From Auxenochlorella pyrenoidosa (Eukaryota; Chlorophyta; Trebouxiophyceae; Chlorellales; Chlorellaceae): a stretch of DNA of 16,163 bases. A program made the position numbers and the translations under genes. Positions within the stretch are counted from its first letter, which is position 1. Each line of letters starts with the position of its first letter. The DNA lies in the NCBI GenBank assembly GCA_001430745.1, contig KQ482051.1, positions 132,302 through 148,464 of the forward strand, given 5' to 3'. The notes under the pieces were generated by a model. It saw only the letters and a list, made by a program, of their open reading frames with translations. It was not told where the DNA came from and searched no databases. This document shows, one piece after another, positions 1 through 8,246 of the stretch.

Positions 1-688
1 GTGCGCTCCCATGCCGTGCAGTTCCTCAACCTCCTGCTCTCACAGGTGGGCTCCTGGGGCCAGCAAGGCCGTTTGGTCGAGCCACATGCTGGGTGGTTGG
101 CAGCGGCGGCGGGCACGTGCGCCGCGCCATGCCGGCTGCAAGTATGCCCTTGCCTCGTGGAGACGAGCCTTGACCTCTCGACCTGCCGCACGTGTGGCCC
201 TAAAATCTTGGAGTGTTGTGCCGTGGGCAGGCGGTGGGGCAGGCGGTATCTTCCTTCCCTGCTGCAAATGCTCGCCTGCCCATGTGCCTGGCCATGCATC
301 CTCCTCGCCTCTCCCACTCAACCACCCCACCCACCACCACAACCTGGACCCTGCCCCTCGCCTTCTTTTCCACCCTTCACTGCAGCTTGTTCCAGACCTG
401 CTGCCGCCCGATGCACGCCCGCCGGCCAGCCCAGCGCCCGGCAGCACGCCCCGCCCCGGCCCGCCCACGCCTGGCCCCGCCGGCCCCGCGCCCTGTGAGG
501 GCCAGCCAGAGGTGGCGGCGGCGGTGCTGGCGGCACTGGATGGGGCCAAGGCTGCGGTGACCGACACGCTGGGCCGCGAGGTGTGGTCCATGCTGCAGCG
601 CCGCATCTCGCTGTCAGACGTCAGCGCCGAGGCCAAGCTGGGCCAGCTGTCCTCGGCGCTCACTCTGTTCATCGAGAGCGATGCCTGA
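1..688 (+). CDS. 3' end of an unidentified protein gene (partial)
   Basis: Two exons are visible. The first fills 1-45 (frame 1, VRSHAVQFLNLLLSQ) and ends CAG before a gtgggc donor. The second runs 386-688 after a cactgcag acceptor and ends in TGA. Both junctions are phase 0, and the intron is 46-385. The first exon reads as an amphipathic helix of the kind found in HEAT/armadillo-like solenoids. The second starts LVPDLLPPDA, passes through a Pro/Ala/Gly-rich linker of about 30 residues, and ends in a helical stretch (VWSMLQRRISLSDV, then ALTLFIESDA). The family is not recognised, and a helical-repeat scaffold is only a guess from the first exon. The gene begins before the window. The stop and the second exon are fairly secure; the function is unknown. 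Confidence 0.6.
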   Translation, partial: CAPMPCSSSTSCSHRWAPGASKAVWSSHMLGGWQRRRARAPRHAGCKYALASWRRALTSRPAARVALKSWSVVPWAGGGAGGIFLPCCKCSPAHVPGHASSSPLPLNHPTHHHNLDPAPRLLFHPSLQLVPDLLPPDARPPASPAPGSTPRPGPPTPGPAGPAPCEGQPEVAAAVLAALDGAKAAVTDTLGREVWSMLQRRISLSDVSAEAKLGQLSSALTLFIESDA

Positions 689-1219
689 GGCAGCGGGGGC
701 CGGCGATGGGTGCAGCTCGCCGCGGGCGGCAGCCGCGGCAGTAGCTCCTGTCTGGCGGCTGCGCGCAGCTGCGCCATGTGGCGGCAGCTGCGCGGCGCTG
801 TGGCGCGAAGGGATCCCCCTCCTCTTTAGCGTGCCCTCTCTCTCTATGCTGCTAGTACATGCTATAAGAAATATATCGATCTGCAAAAACACGTCCGATA
901 CTGCCCGCACTCGCCATACAAGCAGCTAGGGAGGCGAGAGGCAGAGCTTCAAGCAGTTCCTGGACCCTCAAACCCGTGCATTCCCGCCAATTGTGCAAAG
1001 TTTGCTCCATGCGATCGGTGAGGTTCAACAGTGGGGAAGCCAGCCCTCACCGCGTCCGACGCGCTCCTCTCCCCAGCTCGGCTCAAATGCGACTCTGAGA
1101 GGAACACACGTTCCGGCGCGTATCGCGAGCCTCGGGAGGATAGGGGGTAGCTCTGGAGCGTTGCACACCCTGCCGTACCTGCCGCCGCTGCCGCCGCCTT
1201 GCAGGCTTCCACCCTGCCC
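689..1219. other. intergenic: 3' UTR of the upstream gene and 5' region of the membrane-protein gene
   Basis: No convincing coding exon is seen on either strand. An AT-rich island (TATAAG at 863-868 followed by aaatatat) stands out against the GC-rich surroundings. It could be part of the upstream gene's 3' end or a distant TATA-like element, and its role cannot be decided from sequence alone. No TGTAA polyadenylation motif is visible after 688. The stretch just before 1220 is pyrimidine- and GCC-rich and ends in ttgcagg, so a 5' UTR intron with an acceptor near 1204 is possible. Confidence 0.4.
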
Positions 1220-2725
1220 ATGACGACCACTGGATATGGTGTCGCATGTGCTTTTAGCGTGCTCGTGGCGGTGAGCACACCCTTGCTGCATGAAACCGCT
1301 GGTTTCCCTGCCTGCTCATGGCAGGAACACAGCCGCAGCGCGCTGCCCGCTGTCCATCATCTCAGACAGGTCTGCAGCCCGCCACCAAGCTTGGCCCTCC
1401 ACCTGCCGCAGCTGGCAGCAGCTGTGACCTCCCTGGCAGTGATGGCCGAGCTGGTGGCCGACATGCCGTCGGGAGTCACCTGGCGCTGGTGGCAGATCGT
1501 GGTCATTGCCTGCTCCAGCGCGTCGGCGCTGGCGGCGCTGCTGGTCCTCACTGTGCAGGTGCGCCCTCGCAACTTCTGCTTCTGCCGGTGCATTCACCAG
1601 GCCCGCATCCTCCGAATGCGCTGCTCGGTAGCTGGAAGGTCCACAGGGCCTCACAATCGGCGCGCCCCTGCTAGAGGTGGTGCAGATTCTGCAGGCCTCC
1701 CGAGGGCAACCGGGGCAGGCAGCTCACAGTGCCGCACCTAATGCCCTGCCACTGCTGCCAACCCTCTGCAGACGTGTCGCTCCTGCGGTGCACGCGGCGC
1801 CGGGCCGCGCTCCCCGCTGGCCCTGCTGCTCACCCTGCTGGGCGCTGCCGCGCACTGCGGCTTGCTCGTCTCGTTCACAGGTGGGGGGAGGGCAGCGGCG
1901 GCGGCGGCAGCATCCACGGCGGGCAGCGGTTGGCACCCGCATGCAAACGCAGCATGCAGCGCCAGGCCTGGTTCTGCCTGCCGGGTGCAGCCAGCCCCAC
2001 GGGCAGCGACCGCGAGGTCCCCCTCCCTGCCCCGCCTGCAGTGTACCTGGCAAAGGACTTCAGCGGCGACCTGTTTGCTGGTGATGCGCTGGATGGCTAC
2101 CCGTGAGCCCCCGCCCTGGCTGCATGCCTTACTGCATTGGCAAGCCATTGTGCACGGGATGTAGGTGGCTCGTCGTATCCCCGCCACAGGGACTCGGCTG
2201 ATCTGGCCAGGGGTGGCATGCGCTCTGCTGTCCTGGCGTGAGTGCAGTGCCATTATGTCCGCACGTCTCCAAGTGGCCGCGCTGCCTGCCCGCCTGCAGG
2301 CGCGCGTCCCTCACCGGGGACTCTTGCGTCGCCTCCAACAACGCTTTCGACTGCTTCAGCAGCTGGCCCACCAAGTGGCAGGTGCGGGCTGCGCTGGTTT
2401 TTAAGGGTGCTGGGCCGCAGCGTGCGCGTTAAGCTACGGCCGGCCTCCCTGTGCACCAGGCCATGCCAGGCTTACGTCTCCAACAGGCCTGCAACAAACC
2501 GTACCCTCGCTTGCTGCCTTCCCCATCACTCAGGCCATGTACATCTTTGGCTGCGCCATCGGCCTGGCTGCCTGGCTCCTGGCGCTGCTGCTGTGCATCG
2601 CCGACATGGCAACGGCCAGGCGGCGGCAGGTGGCGGATGCGCCCCAGCCGGCGATGGTGGCCATCGGCCAGGTGGACGAGTTCATCATGCGCAAGGGAGC
2701 CGAGCCAGGCGCCGCCATGGTTTAA
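1220..2725 (+). CDS. small tetraspan (four-TM) membrane protein, 213 aa
   Basis: Six exons join into one open frame: 1220-1270, 1412-1558, 1772-1880, 2042-2102, 2300-2381 and 2534-2725 (TAA). All donors are GT and all acceptors AG, with junction phases 0, 0, 1, 2 and 0, totalling 642 nt. ATG 1220 is the first usable start. The protein has four hydrophobic segments. TM1 spans the exon 1/2 junction (VACAFSVLVA then LAAAVTSLAVMAEL). TM2 is WWQIVVIACSSASALAALLV, TM3 is LALLLTLLGAAAHCGLLV, and TM4 is FGCAIGLAAWLLALLLCIA. The TM3-TM4 loop is the longest, about 50 residues, with two cysteines (DSCVASNNAFDCF) that could pair in a non-cytosolic loop. The C-terminal tail of about 40 residues is charged and probably cytosolic. 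There is no CCG motif, so this is not a classic tetraspanin. The family is not recognised; a MARVEL/claudin-like or algal-specific tetraspan is possible. The gene structure is strong and the function unknown. Confidence 0.8.
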
Positions 2726-3095
2726 AAGCGCGTCGCAAATTCCCATCAGCTGGAGCGCCATGTCAGGGCCATGTGGACCGGGGTCGTTTTTGCAGCTGGC
2801 ATCTGAGCCTGCCCTTTCCAGCTGAGGATGCAGGTTAAATACTTGTCGTATCTTATCCACAAATCCACAATCACACATGACCAATACTGCAACTCTCGAT
2901 AACAGACCCTACACGTCCTGGCATCCGATTTCTATGCACATTGCCTGTCGGGAGCATTTTACGCCAGCTCCCTTGCCCTCCTCTGCCCAGTGCCTGTGCT
3001 GTCCTGCCAAAGAGCCATTTGCTCCTGCCGTGGACCACACTGTCCTCCCCCTGTTCTGCATGCATCCTTGAGGTTCTTCACCAGCCTGCGGCAAA

Positions 3096-3100
3096 TGTAA
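3096..3100 (+). terminator. candidate TGTAA polyadenylation motif, membrane-protein gene
   Basis: TGTAA is the usual chlorophyte polyadenylation motif. This copy lies about 370 nt after the TAA stop at 2725, with no plus-strand TGTAA seen closer to it. A five-base motif occurs often by chance, so it is only a candidate. Confidence 0.35.
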
Positions 3101-3316
3101 TTGCCGATCCTTTCTCGCTCACAGGACATCAGCAAGCAGGCACTGGTAGCAAAGCTGCTGCAGCAGGCAGCAGTGCATTGGGCACACCTTGTGCGAAGTG
3201 TCTGGGCACGCTGCCGGCGGAAGTGGGGACAGGAGGCAGTGGAGACTGCCGTTGAGCCCAGAAGCACATGGCCCTGCCTGGATTCTGGCTGGCAGGCGTC
3301 AAGGCCAAAGGGTTTT

Positions 3317-3321
3317 TTACA
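3317..3321 (-). terminator. candidate TGTAA polyadenylation motif, paralogue A
   Basis: TTACA on the plus strand reads TGTAA on the minus strand, about 100 nt after the paralogue A stop at 3424-3426. The distance suits a short chlorophyte 3' UTR. The basis is motif and position only. Confidence 0.4.
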
Positions 3322-3423
3322 GCCATGATGCCCATTGCGGGGCTTGCATACAAGGACATCCCCCTCGCAATATATGTAAGGCACAGGATACAGTGGCTAG
3401 AACACATTCAGCACAGAAGGGAC

Positions 3424-6400
3424 TCAGTTGCACGCGGTGGCCTCCTCGGCGGCCAGGGCGTGCTTAGCGCCCGTTGTGAATTTGATATAAATAGTGTCCA
3501 GCTCTCCCGGGAAGCCCACCCGCCGCATGTCCCTGCAGAGCTCTGCCTTCCCCTCTGCGCCGCCGCCGTACAGCGCATTCCACAGCTTGGACGACGCATT
3601 CTTCCCGGCCGCCCGGATCTTGGCTGCAGAGTGGGAGTCATGACAGCAAGATTGAGAGGACGGCAAATCATTGCAGATGGTATTGTTGGAGCGCCAGGGC
3701 TAAGGCACAGCTCCCTCCCGGCATGCTGCGGCAGCACCCCAACAGCAACACGCCATGAGCACTCACCCTTGACCTCTGCTGGCAGCGCGGCGACGGCCTG
3801 CCTGAAGTGCTCTTGCAGGTGCAAGCCCCTGCCATTGTCCACTGCCGCCTGCACTGCGCGATTGACAGAGTCCACCTGGGCCTGTGTGCGCTCGCCCTGC
3901 TTGGCCTTGGCCTTGCCGGGGCCAGAGACCGCAGGGCCGGCACCAGCGGCAGAGGAAGCAGCCCCCTGCCCAGAGCCAGCTGCCAGCGATGCCACAATGG
4001 GGCCGAAGCTGCTCGCCTCGCCGTCTGTGGCTGCTTCTGCGGCTGGCACGCGCCGGCGCGCAATGCCAGCAGCACGCGGGCGGGCGGCACAGGCGCCTGC
4101 AGTGGCAGCTGGCGCCAGTGCTGCAGGTTCCTGCCCAGGCTCGTCGTGCTGCAGCGGCATTGGTAGGTGGCCACAAGTCACACACAGAAACAGGTGGCCC
4201 AAGCATGATGCGGGACAAGTGATACCCTGGGCTACTTGCTGCACAAACAAAGCAAAAGCGGGCCCTTGAAAAGCGTGCCTGCTGGGCAGAGATGTTCTGA
4301 GGATTCTGAGCGCCCTCCTGCTGGTCCATCATGATGCCCTTCTGCTGCATCGCCTGCCGGGAGGAGTGAGGGCACCATGATTGAAGCCACAGATGACCGG
4401 GAAGGCTTGCAAGTCGGCAGGCATTGCAGGCATGCACGCGCGGCACAGCTGATCTGGCCTACGACATGCCTGACGAGCACGGGTGGAAGGGCCGCTCCTG
4501 CCTGCCAGCTGCACCTCGGCAGCTGCAGGCGGCGCGGGCTGGGCTTCAGGCTCGAGTGCAGCCTCTTCTGCTTCCAACGCGTCCTCCTGCCATGATGGAA
4601 CAAGAGGATGGGGAGGGCAAAGCTCCGCAGCTCGTAGCAAACGCCACTGTGGGCACTAGAGAAAGCGGGTCGGCAGTTTGGCAGGGAGGCCGCTCTCACA
4701 TGCATAATCAGCCTGCCCACCTGGTCCAGCTTGTTGTCTGAGCGCAAAATGTCTGCCAGAGTCATCGTCCTCTTTCCCTGCAGAGCAAGGAAGAGCAGGG
4801 CGAAGCGGCAGCCTTGTTGCGCTGGAGACATGGCCCCGCCAGGGGTGCGCCAGCAGGTAAAAGCATGCAAGGGAATGCAGGCAAGGGTAGCTTGCACACC
4901 AAGTGAATTCATGGCTGCATTGGCGTGCCAGGTGTCGGCGAGTGAGATCGGCCAGCCTTGAAGGGCTGCCTGCTCCTGCCACGGGCACACCTCCTGGTCC
5001 GCACACCCAACACCCACCAATTCTCCAACTCCGCACAGCTTGGCCTTCAGGGCAGACAGGTCGGCCTCGGCAGCAGCTCGCCGCTGGCGCTCGTCCCCCA
5101 GCATCTTCTTGCAGGCCGCCACCTCCTGCTCGGCAGCGGCGCGCAGTGCGCGCTCCCCCTGCAGTCAGGGGATTGTGCAACGAGAGCTTGTTGTCAGTGC
5201 ACGTCCTGGCAATGTCGAAGAGAGGTGAGCGGTGATCGAACAGTCTGCTAACTGCAGCATGACAGTGCCCACGCTGCCCAAACCAGCGCTGGCGCCAGCC
5301 TCACCTCCAGCTCCTGCCGCACCTTGCGGAGCAGGTCCTGGAGTGCAGGGACAAGGTGTACGCAACCAAATTGAGCTCCTGTGCATGCGCGAGAGCAAAT
5401 TGGGGACAGGGCATCCGCGAAATTTATTGGACCTCTTCCAACAAGGCACCCACTGCTGCCAACACCACCTGCAGGTCTTCCTCTCGCGCCGCAGCTGCTT
5501 CCTCCGCCTCACGCTGGGCCGCCTGCCATGGCAGGGTATGGGGCGAGAGGGCGGGAAGCTTAAGGCAGGCCCACAAGCAGTGAGGAGCTGAGTGCGCTCG
5601 ACAACTTTGAAGCACAAAGGCACCATGGGTGCACCTGCACAAAGAGAGCACGCTGGTTGGACGGAGTGTTCTGTGCCCTGGCATTCTGCAGTCCACAACC
5701 TGTCGCGTGCAACCATCAGCCCTCCCTGCTCACCTCGGCACCCAGCTGGCGCTGCTCCGCCTGGCTCAGAGCCGCCTGAGCCTCTGCCAGCTTGCGCTGC
5801 AGCCATGCCGTCTCGTCCCGCAGTCTGTCGCCCTCGCGTCGCTCCTCCACAATGGCATGCTCCATGCGCTGCGCCTCCCGAGCCCTGACCGCCAGCTGGC
5901 TCCGCAGCCAGTCAGCCCGGCCCCGCGCCTTCTCCAGCTGAGCAGAGGGCTGGCCAGGCGCTGTTGGAGCGCCCTCGCCTCGCAGGCCCTCCAAGTGCTG
6001 CTGCAGCTGGGCCAGGGCAGCGTCGCGATCCGCCAGCGCGGCAGTCTTTGCCGCCACCTCCTGCAAGCAGGGGCCACCAGCAGGGGGCGCTGGCCAGGGA
6101 CCGTGTTGGGCGTGGGTGCTTGACCAAAGCTGGGTGCTGCACACGCATCGTCGCTCACACGCAAATGCCCCACCTGCGCGGCGGTGGCGCCATCCTTGAG
6201 GGCCGCCTCCAGCCGGCGCTCCAGCTCCAGGCGCTCGGTGCCCTGCACACACAGCGATGAGGGAAAGACGCAATGTCAGGAAGGCACTGTGCAAATGTGC
6301 CAGGGTGCATGTACATTCAGACACAAACGTGCATACTCCTTGCCTGCGCAGGGCCTGCTGCCCTGGCTGTGGCAGCGCCCAGCTGCCGCTCCAGGTCGAG

Positions 6401-7227
6401 CACCCGCTGCCGCAGGCGCTCCGCCTCCTGCATGCGGGGGCTTGGTGCGGCGGGCAAGTAAGACCACAGGAGGCTGCACAACCAGCTGCAGCACTGGGCA
6501 AGGGCTGCCAGAGCCTTGGGATGCCAGCTGTACAGCATAAGGCCTCAACCCCAGCAGGCAGCGCCTGCCTTCTCACCTGTGCAGAGGAAGCCGCACTGCT
6601 GTCGGCCGCCTCCAGCCGCTGCTCCGGAAGCTCAGCCTTGCGCTCTGATGCCTGCAAAAGATTGGTGAAACAAGGTTTCAAGTTCTCTTGCGTCCAGAAT
6701 CCTGCTCAGATGGCTTGCTATGGCAAACTGCATCGGTGCTGCGCCTGATTGCCCCTTCTACCGCTAGGCCATGCTCCCATCGTTTCCTGCCTCCAGCAGG
6801 TTCGTCAGCTCCTGTATCCTGTGCTCCTGGCTCTCCATAACCTGCGGGAAGGGAGTGCACAGCATTTCTATTGGAAAACAGGTTGCTGCTGGCGGGCACT
6901 GCAGGGAAGAGGTGCATGCCAAGCAGAGGAGGCTATCAGCCCTCAGGTAAGTTCACTTTCCCCCTTTGGAAATGATAACGCACAAGCCACCTGCTTCTGG
7001 TTCAAACGATCCCTATTAAACATCTCATTATTGATTTCCAGCTCCAAAATCTTCTGCAGGAAGTTGCAGGGAGGGGAGGTGATGTCAAACAAGTCAAGGT
7101 GAGCGAAGCGGGAGGCGAGCGGGCGGCGGAGCGGGCGGCGGAGTGGGTTGAAAGTTTCGCCTGACGCGCCACAGCGCCCCTCCCTTACAGCTTGCAGCTG
7201 CTCCATGGTCTCTTCGTCGGCCTCCAT
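3424..7227 (-). CDS. paralogue A: Ala/Gln/Glu-rich coiled-coil protein with a distinctive C-terminal domain, about 580 aa
   Basis: Fifteen exons in transcript order: 7189-7227, 6991-7053, 6791-6841, 6577-6651, 6344-6427, 6174-6242, 5734-6060, 5469-5522, 5305-5337, 5018-5158, 4700-4777, 4515-4586, 4279-4353, 3767-4148 and 3424-3623 (TGA). Together they give 1743 nt. All junctions are phase 0 except the last, which is phase 1. The protein starts MEADEETMEQLQA. Residues 14 to about 325 are heptad-like coiled coil, including three similar exons (SERKAELPEQRLEAA, ERLRQRVLDLERQLGAA, ERLELERRLEAALK). An acidic/Pro linker (PEAQPAPPAAAE) and a Gln-rich exon follow, then an Ala-rich region with a basic KAKAKQGERTQ motif. 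The C-terminal domain has HFRQAVAALPAE, LWNALYGGGAEGKAE and FPGELDTIY. Three introns appear to use GC donors (after 6344, 6791 and 4279). If the donor at 6790 is not used, exon 3 runs into TAG at 6764-6766. Exon 11 could instead end at 4721. The family and function are not recognised; a structural role is inferred only from the coil. Confidence 0.7.
5734..6242 (-). repeat. inverted duplicate of 10937-11286 (two exons and the intron between them)
   Basis: Exons 6 and 7 of paralogue A and the intron between them match part of exon 3, the next intron and exon 4 of paralogue B on the other strand. The best exon match is the stretch encoding KTAALADRDAALAQLQQ. The introns also share blocks, including gtgcagcacccagct, caagcaccc and tggtggcccctgcttgcag. 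Conserved intron sequence points to duplication of DNA rather than convergence of coiled-coil protein. The similarity stops where B has a donor at 11287 and A reads on through the exon. Confidence 0.8.
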
Positions 7228-7490
7228 CGTGCAGCGCAGTCCGTCAGTTGTCTGAGCTCGCCAGTTGCTCGCTCAATCTGCAAACTGGGCTGTTTGCAGC
7301 TCTCCTGGGCAGCTGGGGGTGTGGCAAGCACAAGTTGCTCACTGTGAGAGCCCACTCTTCTGCGGGAAAGGTCATTGGCAGGCCTGCAGCTCAGCGCAGC
7401 GGCGCGGCGGCACTGACTGGCGGTGGCAGGAGCTCGTTTTGTCAGTTCGGGATCCAACATTATCTCAGGTGACCCAGGGGGCTTTCTGCC
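7228..7490 (-). promoter_or_regulatory. upstream region of paralogue A, conserved with that of paralogue B
   Basis: Reading away from ATG 7227 on the minus strand, about 250 bases match the region before paralogue B (10220-10475). Shared blocks include ctgggtc followed by atgttggatcc, then gctgagctgcaggcctgccaatg, and gtgggct with tcacagtgag. The shared CCAAT (ATTGG at 7374-7378 on the plus strand) lies about 147 nt before the start codon. This could be a promoter plus 5' UTR. The divergent plus-strand remnant starts at 7647, so the region may once have served both directions. Its role is inferred from conservation and position. Confidence 0.5.
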
Positions 7491-7646
7491 GCGCCAAGCT
7501 CGCAAAAGCCCGGCGCTCTCGCGACCTCGCAACCGCCGTCTTCCCGGCCTGCCACCTGCCCCGCCATCCAGGCATTGATCTGCAGCCTCCCTGTCTAATC
7601 CGGTTGCCTGCCGCCGCGCGGCCATCGTGGCCCCTCGTGCAGCACC

Positions 7647-8246
7647 ATGGCGGCGGTGGAGCAGTTGGCAGCGGCGCTGTAAAGCCATTTGCAGCCCTTC
7701 CTGGAGGCAACCACCTCTGCCTACCGCCAGGAGCGGTTTGGTAGTGTTCCTGATACCGGCATCCAGGTGAAAACGAAAGGGGGGCCACGGCTTGCACGGT
7801 AGTATCCATGCTTCAATGCAGCATGGCTCGCCGGCGCCCACTGCTCTCCCAGCTGTGCTCGCTGCTGGCCATGTCCCTACCCTGCCAACACCTGACCCCC
7901 TCCTTGTCTGTCGACCCTCTTGAAGGGCACCTCCTTGGCCACCATCAGTGGCTTTTGTATTTATGACGACTACGGCTGCTGCCCTGTACAGAAGGCACGC
8001 TGCCTCAAGTTCCAGGTGCTTGCGGGGCACCAGGCCTCCCTGCCCCTGTTCCAGGAGGACAGCGGCGGGCGCCCAGCAATGAAGCCGCACTCCCTAGAGC
8101 TGCAAGTGCTTGTGGGGCACCAGGCTTCCCTGCCACTGGTCAAGGACGCCCTGCGCTGCGCCATCCTGGCCACCAATCCTCCAAAGCAGTTCACCTATTC
8201 CTGGCCCACCCCTGCTTCCCTGCCACCCATGCAGACTGGCAAAACC
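7647..8246 (+). pseudogene. plus-strand coding remnant with an in-frame TAA, unidentified
   Basis: An ATG at 7647 in good context (agcaccATGG) opens MAAVEQLAAAL, then TAA at 7680-7682. The same frame then reads on as SHLQPFLEATTSAYRQERF and so on to CAG at 7766, before a gtgaaa donor. A phase-0 acceptor (cttgaag, exon from 7926) continues GTSLATISGFCIYDDYGCC into a Cys-containing stretch and three 90-nt repeats. Helical character on both sides of the TAA suggests one exon broken by a nonsense change. Splicing out a 16-nt intron around the stop is implausible, and standard nuclear code is assumed. The frame stays open past 8247, but from about 8365 the opposite strand is clearly the homologous, coding one. 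The product is not recognised. It may be a remnant captured between the duplicated genes or simply an open stretch. Confidence 0.35.
8004..8237 (+). repeat. three tandem 90-nt units, the third degenerate
   Basis: Units start at 8004, 8094 and 8184. Units 1 and 2 share gtgctt, ggggcaccaggc and tccctgcc at identical offsets and encode QVLAGHQASLPL and QVLVGHQASLPL. Unit 3 keeps only the core, encoding PASLPPM, but in exact 90-nt register. The period is a multiple of three and preserves the plus-strand frame, which mildly supports a coding origin on that strand. Confidence 0.6.

Larger units (their letters stand above)
2726..3423. other. convergent 3' region between the membrane-protein gene and paralogue A
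   Basis: The two neighbouring genes end tail to tail here. The left part should be the 3' UTR of the membrane-protein gene, and the right part the 3' UTR of paralogue A on the minus strand. A plus-strand stretch at 3125-3255 after a ctcacag acceptor-like site is open and helix-like (ISKQALVAKLLQQAAVHW), but it has no start, no homologue elsewhere in the window and no clear partner exon. It is not called as a gene. Confidence 0.4.

Noticed and set aside
40..777. 245-codon minus-strand open frame opposite the first gene
   Set aside because: It runs across the intron and antisense to the better-supported exons, and its composition is a GC-rich shadow without motifs.
3125..3255. Plus-strand helical stretch after an acceptor-like site
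   Set aside because: No start codon, no partner exon and no homologue in the window. It lies in the 3' region of two convergent genes.
3268..4269. 333-codon plus-strand open frame
   Set aside because: It is antisense to the last two exons of paralogue A, whose minus-strand frame is confirmed by B and C. Long antisense frames are common at this GC content.
7680..7695. 16-nt intron (gtaaagccatttgcag) that would remove the TAA in the remnant
   Set aside because: It is far below any plausible spliceosomal intron length, and removing it would shift the frame.
7647..7766. Alternative genetic code with TAA as glutamine
   Set aside because: Known in some ulvophytes, but the PEPC, A and four-TM genes here stop at standard TGA or TAA codons, and nothing else supports reassignment.
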